A stretch of DNA of 64,000 bases from UBA1422 sp041752735 (GCA_041752735.1 JBGSVW010000035.1:62001-126000); one strand, 5' to 3'; shown: positions 1 through 7,468, counted from the stretch's first letter. The notes: generated by a model not told the origin, from the sequence alone. Program-made: numbers and translations.

Positions 1-2
1 CG

Positions 3-71
3 GGGATATTTTGCCCAGTTCACAGTGGATATGTTGATACGAAAGATTTAATGTTTGGAGGCAGCAAATGA
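3..71 (+). CDS. Possible 3' end of an upstream gene (partial)
   Basis: One frame is open from base 3 and ends in TGA at 69-71, overlapping the ATG of the next gene as ATGA, the same coupling used elsewhere in this island. A second frame also stays open to TAA at 49-51, so the reading frame is not settled. The visible 22 codons contain no recognisable domain. If real, the nuclease gene that follows is not the first gene of its operon. Confidence 0.3.
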   Translation, partial: GIFCPVHSGYVDTKDLMFGGSK

Positions 72-1669
72 ACTTTTCAAAATCGAAGTACATAAGAGGA
101 TTATCGTGTCCAAAAGTACTGTGGTGGGAAGTACATCCGGTTGTTGAAGTGAGTGCACCCGAGGTAACCGAAGACAGTGCTGAGCAGCAGGATCAAATTG
201 TAGAAACAATCGGCCTGCAGCAACTTCATGGACAGCAATTTGCCTCGCTTGTTAAGACAATGTATCCTGGCTTGGTTGAAGTGCCTTATTCTGAAGACTT
301 GAGCCTTGCCATACAAAGAACAAAGGAGCTTATTGATGCTGGTGAGAAGAGGATTGCGGAGGCATCATTTGCATCCGGGAATTGCTTTTGCGCTGTAGAC
401 ATTCTTTTCATAGAAAACAACGAAGTCGAAATATATGAGATAAAGAGCTCAACGAAAATCAAAGAAGAATATATGCATGATCTGGCATTTCAAGTGTACG
501 TGCTGGAATCAGCTGGATATATTGTAAATAAGGTATCACTCATCTATGTAAATAATTCATATGTGCGAGGTACCATCCTTGAGACAGGAAAAATGTGCAC
601 GATTGAGGACGTGACGCAAGGAGCGAAAGGTCTCTCAGGTGGAGTCCCAATGCATTTGAAAGAGTTAGAGCAAATTGCAAGTAAAGAAGATGAGCCGGAT
701 ATACTCGATATTTGCTGCGGAAAGAAGTGTCCTTATTTTCTTGAATGCTTTATAGATTTACCTGAAGGTGAAAGTATCTTTGACTTGACCGGTATGCGGC
801 AAAAAAAGAAGCTCGAACTATATTCCAGAGGTGTTCAGACAATCCTTGATGCTTATATTGACAAAATCCCTATGACAGCCAAACAGATTATTCAGGCGGA
901 AAGTATTCGATACAATATGCTTTCGCAAATTGACCTTGAAATCATTTGTAATCACCTTGAAAAATATAAGTATCCCATCTATTTTCTAGACTTTGAAACG
1001 TATCAGCCGGTTATCCCTCTATTTGGTGGGAAACCTTATCAGCAAGTTCCTACCCAATTTTCTATCCATAAACTGAACGATATTGGTGTGCCGTTGATTG
1101 ACCAAGAGACTTTCAGCATGGAGGACTTTTCACACCGCGAGTTTCTGGCAGAAGTAGGTAGCGACCCTAGAAATCAAGTAGCCCGTATGCTGGTTGAAAT
1201 GATTCCTCCAAACAATGGGGTTGTTGTGGCTTACAATATGTCCTTTGAGAAAATGGTTATCAAAAACCTGATAAGCGATATGTTCATGTTCAAAGGATAT
1301 TTCCCTGAGGAAGCGGATTACTATGATTATCTAGCTCAGGAGCTGCAGCGAATTCATGACCAAATCATTGACTTGATGGAACCATTTGCTGCAAAGGGTT
1401 ACTATTGCCCTTCAATGCATGGGTCCCATTCTATCAAAAAAGTTCTTCCTGCGCTTTGCGGAAATGATCCCGATCTGGATTATTCGCTACTGCCCGGCCC
1501 GCATCATGGTGGAGAAGCGATGGAGGCGTATGAACTAATGGTAGAGAGCCTAATAGATAACCCAAATGAAGTTAGAGAAGGGTTACTTGCTTATTGTAAA
1601 TTGGACACACTCGCTATGATGAAAATCTATGGAAAACTTGTTTTCGTTTCAAAGTTTCAAAGGGAGTAA
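68..1669 (+). CDS. DUF2779-family protein: Cas4/RecB-like nuclease fused to DEDD exonuclease
   Basis: This 533-residue protein has two nuclease-like halves. The N-terminal half resembles the Cas4/RecB PD-(D/E)XK group: D111, E124-I-K126 and a Q-x-x-Y-type helix at Q142. Cysteines C14, C217, C221 and C227 are arranged like the 4Fe-4S cage of Cas4/AddB. The C-terminal half matches DUF2779, an RNase-H-like fold: D308-x-E310 in FLDFET, then an AYNMSFE block and a YCKLD block, which read as the ExoI, ExoII and ExoIII motifs of DEDD exonucleases. GGAGG at 57-61 supports the ATG at 68. The WYL gene starts 4 bases after the stop. Families of this type occur in defence contexts. A DNA- or RNA-degrading effector is inferred, not shown, and no Cas genes are present. 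Confidence 0.8.
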   Translation: MNFSKSKYIRGLSCPKVLWWEVHPVVEVSAPEVTEDSAEQQDQIVETIGLQQLHGQQFASLVKTMYPGLVEVPYSEDLSLAIQRTKELIDAGEKRIAEASFASGNCFCAVDILFIENNEVEIYEIKSSTKIKEEYMHDLAFQVYVLESAGYIVNKVSLIYVNNSYVRGTILETGKMCTIEDVTQGAKGLSGGVPMHLKELEQIASKEDEPDILDICCGKKCPYFLECFIDLPEGESIFDLTGMRQKKKLELYSRGVQTILDAYIDKIPMTAKQIIQAESIRYNMLSQIDLEIICNHLEKYKYPIYFLDFETYQPVIPLFGGKPYQQVPTQFSIHKLNDIGVPLIDQETFSMEDFSHREFLAEVGSDPRNQVARMLVEMIPPNNGVVVAYNMSFEKMVIKNLISDMFMFKGYFPEEADYYDYLAQELQRIHDQIIDLMEPFAAKGYYCPSMHGSHSIKKVLPALCGNDPDLDYSLLPGPHHGGEAMEAYELMVESLIDNPNEVREGLLAYCKLDTLAMMKIYGKLVFVSKFQRE

Positions 1670-1673
1670 CAAC

Positions 1674-2726
1674 ATGGATTACGGATCTCAACCAAAAAAA
1701 ATGCTAATTCCCAACTTACTCAAGTTGCTGAAAGATTGTAGCGGCACGGATCATAAGCTAACCCAAAAGGAAATGCTCGATATCCTCAAGCATGACTATG
1801 ACATGACGATTGACCGCAAGACTTTGGGGCGTAATCTGACTGAACTAGTAGATGCTGGTTATCCAATCGCATTCGAAGAAAAACCCAGGCCAGGAGTCGG
1901 CGATGGAGTGATCCGAACCAATTGGTACATGGAGAGGGATTTCGAAGATAGCGAACTTAGGCTGCTCATTGATAGCCTTTTATTCTCGAAACACATTCCC
2001 TACAGCCAATGCAAGGATTTGATTGGCAAACTCGAAGGGCTTTCCAATAAGTACTTCAAAGCGAAGGTTAAACACATCATGAACCTTCCCGAGAGCCAAC
2101 CTAGCAATGCACAGCTCTTTTGTATCATTGAGGTGTTGGATGAAGCAATTTCAACAGGCAAGAAAGTCGCCTTTCAATATGAAGAATACGGTGTAGATAA
2201 AAAGCGGCATCTACGATTGAATGATAAAAAGGAACCCAGGAAGTATGTTGTTAATCCATTTCAAATGGTGGCAACAAACGGTCGGTATTATTTAATTGGG
2301 AACTATGACAAATATGACAACATCAGTCACTATCGACTGGATCGGATTGCTGAGATTGAGTTGCTGGAGGCGCAGGTAAAACCTAAAAAAGAGGTACCAG
2401 AAATAAAGGATGGACTAAATCTGTCGACAAGAATGGCTGAACACATCTATATGTTTGGAGGGCCAAGCGTGAGGGTTAAGTTTCGGACACCCGTTTGGCT
2501 TGCTGATCAGATTATTGATTGGTTTGGACTAGATATCGAGTTTTTAAAGGATTCAACATCACCTGAAAAAGATGCGACCGTTCTAGTCTCTGTAAAGGTC
2601 AATGAAAAAGCCTTCACCCTGTGGGCACTCCAGTATGGTATGTATGTGGAAGTGATAGAACCGGCTGCTTTGCGGGCTGAAATCAAAACAGACATACAGA
2701 AGATAGCTAAGCGGTATGGGGCATGA
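1674..2726 (+). CDS. WYL-domain transcriptional regulator
   Basis: A 350-residue regulator with an N-terminal helix-turn-helix region (about residues 10-75) and a WYL domain (about residues 165-240) carrying the conserved basic and aromatic pattern around NPFQMVATNGRYYLIG and HYRLDRI. WYL domains are thought to sense nucleic-acid or nucleotide ligands, and such regulators are frequent in phage-defence loci. ATG 1674 is chosen because AAAGGGAG lies just upstream at about 1660-1667, inside the end of the nuclease gene. Longer in-frame starts would overlap that gene by 40 bases. The stop overlaps the next ATG as ATGA, so the triplet is very probably one transcript. It may control its own operon. 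Confidence 0.88.
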   Translation: MDYGSQPKKMLIPNLLKLLKDCSGTDHKLTQKEMLDILKHDYDMTIDRKTLGRNLTELVDAGYPIAFEEKPRPGVGDGVIRTNWYMERDFEDSELRLLIDSLLFSKHIPYSQCKDLIGKLEGLSNKYFKAKVKHIMNLPESQPSNAQLFCIIEVLDEAISTGKKVAFQYEEYGVDKKRHLRLNDKKEPRKYVVNPFQMVATNGRYYLIGNYDKYDNISHYRLDRIAEIELLEAQVKPKKEVPEIKDGLNLSTRMAEHIYMFGGPSVRVKFRTPVWLADQIIDWFGLDIEFLKDSTSPEKDATVLVSVKVNEKAFTLWALQYGMYVEVIEPAALRAEIKTDIQKIAKRYGA

Positions 2727-3457
2727 TTAACCAGATGAATAAGAGGCTTCAAGCAATATATCAAGAATGGAAGATAGAAGTTTACGACACATTTATTAAT
2801 GATAAAGAACAAATCGAAACTGGTAATATAAAATACTCTGCTCCATTTTATGCGGGTATTCCCGAAGAATTCGATTCAACAAAAAAAACATTACTTTTTG
2901 TTGGCCAAGAGGCAAGTAAATGGTGGAGATGCTATGAGGATCCTCATCGGGAATTCCCACAGAATCATTCTGTGGGGTATGCACAGACACAAGTTGGAAA
3001 CAACAAAGAGCATAATTTCAATGGTTCACCATTTTGGAGATTGTTTCGCAAGTTAAGTGAAAAATACAATATGGTCTGGACCAATATTGACAAAGTACAC
3101 CGGATTGGTGGGGACAAGGAAACTTTAAGTTTAACTCTTAAAGACGAGTTAGCATTGAATTCACCATTTGGCAAAAGTGGTAAGACGATCTTCCAAAATG
3201 AAATTGAGATTATCGATCCAGATGTAATATTATTTGTAACAGGCCCAAATTATTATCAAACCATGGCGAAAGCCGCTGGAATTGATGGAGATATTCTTTA
3301 TAGCCAAAAACCAACTCCGCCAAATCCCGTGAACGAAATTAGCAATATAATCGAGCTAACAAGAAGAACTTTCTGGTCTTACCACCCTAGGTACCTCAAC
3401 AGTCAACCTGGCGGTATAGGTATAATCAAGGTTCTCGATTTGCTTAGCAATCTGTAA
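2723..3457 (+). CDS. Uracil-DNA-glycosylase-superfamily-like protein
   Basis: A 244-residue protein whose layout recalls the uracil-DNA glycosylase fold. LLFVGQEASKWW sits in the place of motif A (GQDPYH in classical UDG), an internal strand reads PDVILFVTGPNY, and SYHPRYLN lies near the C-terminus in the place of the HPSPL motif. The normal catalytic Asp/Asn after GQ is not obvious, so activity on uracil is uncertain. The ATG overlaps the WYL stop (ATGA), tying it to the nuclease/WYL pair. It ends 15 bases from a convergent gene. A role in recognising modified phage DNA is possible. The assignment is by motif impression only. Confidence 0.55.
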   Translation: MINQMNKRLQAIYQEWKIEVYDTFINDKEQIETGNIKYSAPFYAGIPEEFDSTKKTLLFVGQEASKWWRCYEDPHREFPQNHSVGYAQTQVGNNKEHNFNGSPFWRLFRKLSEKYNMVWTNIDKVHRIGGDKETLSLTLKDELALNSPFGKSGKTIFQNEIEIIDPDVILFVTGPNYYQTMAKAAGIDGDILYSQKPTPPNPVNEISNIIELTRRTFWSYHPRYLNSQPGGIGIIKVLDLLSNL

Positions 3458-3472
3458 CTTTTCAGTAAATTA

Positions 3473-4333
3473 CTATAGCATATATTTTTCACCGAATTTT
3501 ACAAAATAATCATGTAAAGATTTGTTCGATTTATATTCTTGGACGGCAGCGAAATTAAGGTCTTCCCAAAATAGAAATTTGGTATTGCCCTTCAATGTAC
3601 TGGAGATATGCAGATCTTTTAATTGCTCTACCAATGCTGTATTCGCTTTGGGAACAATAAAAAAAACAAAATCGGATGGATTAGCAACATAAAAAAGATT
3701 TCGGTAGATTTGGTAATCACGATAAAAATCATCCTCAACAAGTCCTTTGAAATGTGGATTATTCGCTGTTGCGAGGGAATAAATCTCATTCCATCTTCTT
3801 TTTTTTGAGTCTTTGTTAGCTTTGGTACTTCTTGAAAATTCTTGCTCGGTATATTTGATTTCAAAAAAGACTTTTCTGCCATCGTTGGTTTTTAAAAAAA
3901 AATCAAAATTGGTTTTTTCTCTGGTTCCCTCAATGTGCTCGAACTCAAATTCAGAGATTCCGCAGTGTGGATTTGGCATCCCGAGGAGTTTTAGTAACGT
4001 CGCAGATTGGTTGCGGGATATGAAGGGGGCAAAGAAATTGATGCACATCATCTGCGAGGAATTCAAATGATGGGCATATTGATGCAGGTGTATATTGTTA
4101 TTTGTGTTTTGAGTTAGGGTCGTAATATTACCAACTTGTGTTACATCTATGGCGGGTTTGATAAGTAATCCATCAATAAGATTATGAATAATATCATGAG
4201 TTTCTAATATATGCGGATACTTTTTGGGTTTGCCCCGAAATGTACCATCAGGCAAATTACATAGTACAGAGTTGCTTTTTTTATATATCTCGAGGTGATC
4301 CTTAATCGTGTCCTGATAACTTTTTTTCTTCAT
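3473..4333 (-). CDS. PD-(D/E)XK endonuclease-like protein (PGN_0703 type)
   Basis: A 286-residue protein with a clear PD-(D/E)XK signature: D144 in NFDFF, then E158-I-K160 in VFFEIKYTE. The upstream segment SSQMMCINFF (from about residue 92) resembles the SSQA-x-NFF block of PGN_0703-type putative restriction endonucleases. No methyltransferase is nearby, so a classical restriction-modification pair is not supported. ATG 4333 is preferred over an in-frame GTG at 4366 because it overlaps the upstream HD gene as ATGA, implying translational coupling. The stop lies inside one copy of a 12-base direct repeat. Substrate and biological role are unknown; an accessory or defence function fits the setting. 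Confidence 0.7.
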   Translation of the reverse strand: MKKKSYQDTIKDHLEIYKKSNSVLCNLPDGTFRGKPKKYPHILETHDIIHNLIDGLLIKPAIDVTQVGNITTLTQNTNNNIHLHQYAHHLNSSQMMCINFFAPFISRNQSATLLKLLGMPNPHCGISEFEFEHIEGTREKTNFDFFLKTNDGRKVFFEIKYTEQEFSRSTKANKDSKKRRWNEIYSLATANNPHFKGLVEDDFYRDYQIYRNLFYVANPSDFVFFIVPKANTALVEQLKDLHISSTLKGNTKFLFWEDLNFAAVQEYKSNKSLHDYFVKFGEKYML

Positions 4334-4947
4334 TTTTCTTTCTCTCTTTCTGTCACAAACCCACACCAGTTATCTGCATACTGCAGAAGCAGCGAAAGGG
4401 GTTCTTCGAATGTTGCGATACCTCGGTTTTCTTTTACATACTGGCCATCATGATAAACGATAGCCTGTGCCTCTGTGGGTGTTAGATGGAAATGAGGGCC
4501 AATAAGATATAGACTCCTGATGGGTACCCCCATATGTATTATATCATTATTATATAAATATGGCGGCCATAATTCATTTGGGATTCCGTTTCCGCTTTCC
4601 GTCTCTCGTTTCAGATATAAAGGATCCCCCGCAAAACCTGCCTTTCCCAAATCGTGAAAAAGTGCAACAATAACGCAGGATTCTTCTGATAGGTGAGGTG
4701 CCATAGAAGCGCTCATTCTAAGTAATGTTTCTGCCACATTGATGCTGTGCCGAAGCAAGCCATGAGGCTCACAAAGGTGGAAGCGGGTTGAGGCTGGGGC
4801 AGACAGATAATCCGTCTCACTTTCAATGAAGTGAATTAATCTCGTAAACTCTTCTTTTCGCTCGGTTACCAGAAGTTTAAGTTGTCTATACCGTATGGCA
4901 AGGTCACTTGGTAATGCTTGAATAGGTATGCTTTTTCCATTTTCCAT
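4330..4947 (-). CDS. HD-domain phosphohydrolase
   Basis: A 205-residue protein with an HD metal site: H67, H98-D99 (FHDLGK) and D192 (ADNW), plus a further H166-D167. HD proteins hydrolyse phosphoesters such as dNTPs, cyclic dinucleotides or other nucleotides; the substrate here cannot be read from the sequence. AAAGGAA precedes the ATG at 4947. The gene is followed with ATGA overlap by the PD-(D/E)XK gene, so the two are probably expressed together and divergently from the RelB-like gene. A nucleotide-depleting or signal-degrading role in defence is a reasonable but unproven idea. Confidence 0.75.
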   Translation of the reverse strand: MENGKSIPIQALPSDLAIRYRQLKLLVTERKEEFTRLIHFIESETDYLSAPASTRFHLCEPHGLLRHSINVAETLLRMSASMAPHLSEESCVIVALFHDLGKAGFAGDPLYLKRETESGNGIPNELWPPYLYNNDIIHMGVPIRSLYLIGPHFHLTPTEAQAIVYHDGQYVKENRGIATFEEPLSLLLQYADNWCGFVTEREKEK

Positions 4948-5073
4948 AATCAGTTCCTTTCTTTGATTACAGAATACACAATATGATGCGACATTATTTA
5001 CACATAGCTAAGTTTAATTAATCTATCAAGCCTACTAAAACATAAAGGACTTACTAGACCATTTTTCTTTGAG

Positions 5074-5085
5074 AAATTACTATAG
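5074..5085. repeat. 12-base direct repeat, second copy at 3467-3478
   Basis: AAATTACTATAG occurs at 3467-3478, overlapping the stop of the PD-(D/E)XK gene, and again here in the divergent promoter region, so the copies bracket the HD/nuclease pair in direct orientation. They may mark an old insertion. This copy also contains TTACTA, the reverse complement of the TAGTAA operator repeat described next. A chance match cannot be excluded in AT-rich DNA. Confidence 0.3.
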
Positions 5086-5117
5086 ACAATGTGAAACTTT
5101 AAATACTACAGAAACTA

Positions 5118-5157
5118 TTGACAAGTAAATGTTAGTAATGTATAGTAAGCGTAGTAA
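5118..5157 (+). promoter_or_regulatory. Promoter with three TAGTAA operator repeats for the RelB-like gene
   Basis: TTGACA at 5118-5123 and TATAGT at 5141-5146 are separated by 17 bases, a good sigma-A promoter. TAGTAA occurs at 5133-5138, 5143-5148 and 5152-5157, 9-10 bases apart, over the spacer, the -10 and the start region. Inverted copies TTACTA lie at 5051-5056 and 5077-5082. Ribbon-helix-helix repressors bind such helically phased repeats, so autoregulation by the downstream protein is likely. Confidence 0.65.
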
Positions 5158-5189
5158 ATATAAAACGCTTGGAAAGTGAGGATAAAACT

Positions 5190-5798
5190 ATGGCTATCAT
5201 TGAAATTAACGTTGACGAAAAAATACTATCTGATGCAGAAGAGGCATTAAATGCTATTGGAATGGATGTCCAAATAGCATTTAATGTATTTTTACGAAGA
5301 GTTGCGCTTGAAAAGGGACTCCCAATGACTATGAGTTCTCCTGCTATGGGTCCAGAAAAACAGGCTTACTCTTCTGAAAACTCAAATTATATGGATGAAG
5401 AATGGGTTTTTGCCAGCCGAACGAATACTGCCATCACAAAAACAATGGTTGATGAAGTATGGAAAGCTTTTCAGAAGTACTATAAAGGGCTTGATGAAAT
5501 TAGCAGACTGCGAGATGAGGTAGCAGAAAAATCCGGAATGAGTGCTGGGAGTGCCTTTATCTATCTCAATATCCTTGATAACTTGGTAAAGGGCCGGCCA
5601 AACACTAGAACCCTGAAAATGAAAGATTTAGAGTATCTGTTAGAAAAGATTAGGACCGAACTTGGCGACGATCTCTATGAAAATGCACTTCAATCATTGA
5701 AGCTCTCCATACCATATTGGAGAACAAAACTTGCTGGAAACTTTGCAAATAAGGTTGAGAGTTATTACAACTCTAAGAAATCTATGGATTTCCGATAA
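5190..5798 (+). CDS. RelB/DinJ-like DNA-binding domain with long C-terminal extension
   Basis: A 202-residue protein. Residues 1-55 look like a RelB/DinJ antitoxin: a ribbon-like strand (IIEINVDEKI), then a helix and the IAFNVFLRRVALEKGLPM pattern. RelB-type antitoxins are usually about 90 residues. Here the toxin-binding tail is replaced by a roughly 120-residue helical domain (from about residue 75, with a GMSAGSAFIYLNIL segment) of a type I associate with restriction-endonuclease-linked proteins; that memory is not a verified match. ATG 5190 follows GTGAGG at good spacing; an in-frame TTG at 5169 lacks one. No RelE/YafQ toxin follows. It probably acts as a repressor or DNA-binding adaptor. 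Confidence 0.6.
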   Translation: MAIIEINVDEKILSDAEEALNAIGMDVQIAFNVFLRRVALEKGLPMTMSSPAMGPEKQAYSSENSNYMDEEWVFASRTNTAITKTMVDEVWKAFQKYYKGLDEISRLRDEVAEKSGMSAGSAFIYLNILDNLVKGRPNTRTLKMKDLEYLLEKIRTELGDDLYENALQSLKLSIPYWRTKLAGNFANKVESYYNSKKSMDFR

Positions 5799-5814
5799 AT
5801 TTTGCGATCAAAAA

Positions 5815-5943
5815 ATGAAAATTAATGAACATTCCGCCCTTGATAACTGTAAGTGCCCTGATGATATGAAAGTGCAATTTTCAGTTGACCCGGAAAAACA
5901 GCTGATGGTCGCGGGGATGATATCGAAAACCTGCCGACGCTGA
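5815..5943 (+). CDS. Possible small protein, 42 residues
   Basis: A 42-codon frame lies between the RelB-like and DUF6884 genes. It has two separated cysteines near the N-terminus (CKC), a CRR end, and no clear ribosome binding site; only AT-rich sequence precedes the ATG. It does not look like a RelE-type toxin. It could be a real small gene or a gene remnant in the island. Support is weak. Confidence 0.25.
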   Translation: MKINEHSALDNCKCPDDMKVQFSVDPEKQLMVAGMISKTCRR

Positions 5944-5969
5944 TGTAAAAGTGAGGAGTTTGAGAGAAT

Positions 5970-6866
5970 ATGAAAGATGTTTACCTAATTTCATGCACCA
6001 AATCTAAGAGGAAGGGGATCTGCACAGCCCGCGAAATGTATATGCCTAGTGAACTTTATCGGTCAGCGCTGAACTATGCGCTGGAGAGGGTGCGGGATCC
6101 GGATAACCAGATTTATATCCTATCATCAAAGTATGGCCTTCTTCGACTGTCTCAGGAAATCGAAACATATGAAGAAACGCTTACAGGAAAATCGCCTGTT
6201 TTCATTGCAGACTGGGGTAAGCGGGCCGTCGATATATTGTGTAGATATCATGATTTAGAAAGCACGAACTTTATCATTCTTGCTGGGAGAGCTTATACGG
6301 ACCCCTTGCTGCCATACCTGAAGCATACCAATGAGCCTCTGGCTGGGATGCCCATGGGAAAACGCATCTCCTGGCTGCAGAGTCAATATGAACGACCTAA
6401 ATTCCCGCGCATTCTAGTGGACGCCAGTGAACTTCGAGATCCGTCACAACTTAACCAAGTGTCTGATGATCAGCCCGGATGGTACCGGTGGTGGGCTCCA
6501 ATTGCTTCAGTGGAGAGGCTTCTCGACTCTCCATGGATATCGGAGAAATGCATGACTAAACTACTTCCATACCTGACCGCAGGGAAAGGAAGACTAGAAG
6601 GGTACTATGCGATCTACGTCGGTGTTGCAGTTAATGAGCCCATTCGATCACGGCTGGACTGGCATGTCAATCAAAAACACACGCTGAGCGCGATCCGATC
6701 CGGAACACTCTCAACCTTTAGGCAGTCTATCTCTAGCCTGGTTTCTGCAGACCAAGCGGATGAGATAAATACAAACGAATTCTTGGACACTCTCAAGATT
6801 GAATACCAGGTCTTGCCACATCCTATAAAGAGCGAGGAAGCCGCAACGGCGATCAAGCGCATATAA
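5970..6866 (+). CDS. DUF6884 and GIY-YIG nuclease fusion, cut by an in-frame stop
   Basis: A 298-residue protein. The N-terminal half (about 1-145) fits DUF6884: LISCTKSK, a REMYMPSELYR block and YILSSKYGLL. The C-terminal half resembles a GIY-YIG-type nuclease: GWYRWWAP (about 170), GYYAIYVGVA (about 211), R and H residues in SRLDWHVNQKH, and a late NEFLD acidic position. The frame ends in TAA at 6864-6866, but 46 further codons continue in the same frame to TGA at 7005-7007 and read like natural protein. The native gene therefore probably ended there and was shortened by a point change, or a sequencing error is present. AGTGAGGAG precedes the ATG. It is the last island gene before tRNA-Lys. 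Both domains suggest nucleic-acid processing. Confidence 0.7.
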   Translation: MKDVYLISCTKSKRKGICTAREMYMPSELYRSALNYALERVRDPDNQIYILSSKYGLLRLSQEIETYEETLTGKSPVFIADWGKRAVDILCRYHDLESTNFIILAGRAYTDPLLPYLKHTNEPLAGMPMGKRISWLQSQYERPKFPRILVDASELRDPSQLNQVSDDQPGWYRWWAPIASVERLLDSPWISEKCMTKLLPYLTAGKGRLEGYYAIYVGVAVNEPIRSRLDWHVNQKHTLSAIRSGTLSTFRQSISSLVSADQADEINTNEFLDTLKIEYQVLPHPIKSEEAATAIKRI

Positions 6867-7007
6867 AATAAACTGCTTGAGGAAGGGATCTATCCAATCA
6901 ACATCAAAGACAACTTCCACCAGGTCAACATGCACTTCCGGGAACAGCTACGCCAGCTGAGGCAACAGTCAAAAAATAGAGGGTTAGTTAATAAGAGCAA
7001 AATTTGA
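6867..7007 (+). pseudogene. In-frame continuation of the GIY-YIG protein after a stop
   Basis: The codons after TAA 6864 stay open for 46 residues. They begin NKLLEEGIYPINIKDNF and run on to a basic, glutamine-rich helix before TGA at 7005-7007. The amino-acid quality (amphipathic, no low complexity) suggests former coding sequence. One base change, for example GAA to TAA, would explain it. Confidence 0.6.
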
Positions 7008-7115
7008 TTATATAGACTGCTCTATCAAAAAGTTTCCATCATTTTTTCCATTCTACCCATGGGAAACAGGGGGAAATCAGGGTAGTCAGGTACTCCCAAA
7101 CCGAATAAAACGCAC

Positions 7116-7154
7116 AAAAAAACCGCCGTAATCCTTTGAAAAATGGCGGTTTTT
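7116..7154 (-). terminator. Rho-independent terminator after tRNA-Lys
   Basis: The arms at 7116-7127 (A-run then ACCGCC) and 7145-7154 (GGCGG then T-run) form a stem flanked by A and T runs, so it can work in both directions. On the minus strand it lies a few bases beyond the tRNA 3' end. Confidence 0.85.
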
Positions 7155-7158
7155 CATA

Positions 7159-7234
7159 TGGTACACCATGACAGGTTCGAACTGTCGACACCCTGATTAA
7201 GAGTCAGGTGCTCTGCCAGCTGAGCTAATGGTGC
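7159..7234 (-). tRNA. tRNA-Lys (anticodon CTT)
   Basis: The reverse complement folds as a 76-base tRNA. The acceptor GCACCAT pairs with ATGGTGT, the discriminator is A, and CCA is encoded at 7161-7159. The D arm is GCTC/GAGC, the anticodon stem CCTGA/TCAGG holds the loop CTCTTAA (anticodon CTT), and the T arm GACAG/CTGTC holds TTCGAAC. The 3' end points to the accessory island on the left, the usual side for tRNA-targeted integrations. Confidence 0.96.
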
Positions 7235-7285
7235 ATGATAGTGACTAGATTACCCTGTTAGATGGGTGCTGTCGGCACATTGAAA

Positions 7286-7314
7286 AATATAACATTTACC
7301 CGGTGGGTTGTCAA
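7286..7314 (-). promoter_or_regulatory. Promoter for tRNA-Lys
   Basis: On the minus strand TTGACA (7314-7309) and TATATT (7291-7286) are 17 bases apart. The predicted start is about 45 bases upstream of the mature tRNA 5' end. Confidence 0.8.
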
Positions 7315-7392
7315 CCTCTATTTGCCCAGTGCACGGTCAGAAACGCTTAATTTCACCTTGATAACAATCCCTTGAAAATGTTGCCTAGATGT

Positions 7393-7421
7393 TTGCAAAT
7401 ACAAGGGCTGTATTGTATAAT
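7393..7421 (+). promoter_or_regulatory. Promoter for the 7469-12488 gene group
   Basis: TTGCAA (7393-7398) and a perfect TATAAT (7416-7421) are separated by 17 bases, 47 bases before the first ATG. No other strong promoter was seen before the zinc-ribbon and UPF0182 genes. Confidence 0.75.
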
Positions 7422-7468
7422 TAAACGGAATATAAGCACAGCTTAATGTTTTATAGGGATGGGATGTT

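Noticed and set aside
68..1669. Cas4-like nuclease as part of a CRISPR system
   Set aside because: No cas1, cas2, effector genes or repeat-spacer array is visible. The DUF2779 half is not part of Cas4.
5815..5943. Toxin partner for the RelB-like protein
   Set aside because: The 42-residue frame lacks RelE/YafQ features and a ribosome binding site.
6864..6866. Programmed read-through or selenocysteine at the in-frame stop
   Set aside because: The codon is TAA, not TGA, and no downstream stem typical of a selenocysteine element was seen.
7008..7158. Duplicated tRNA-Lys end (attachment site) near the island edge
   Set aside because: I found no second copy of the tRNA 3' sequence within the window; only a terminator and unremarkable sequence lie here.
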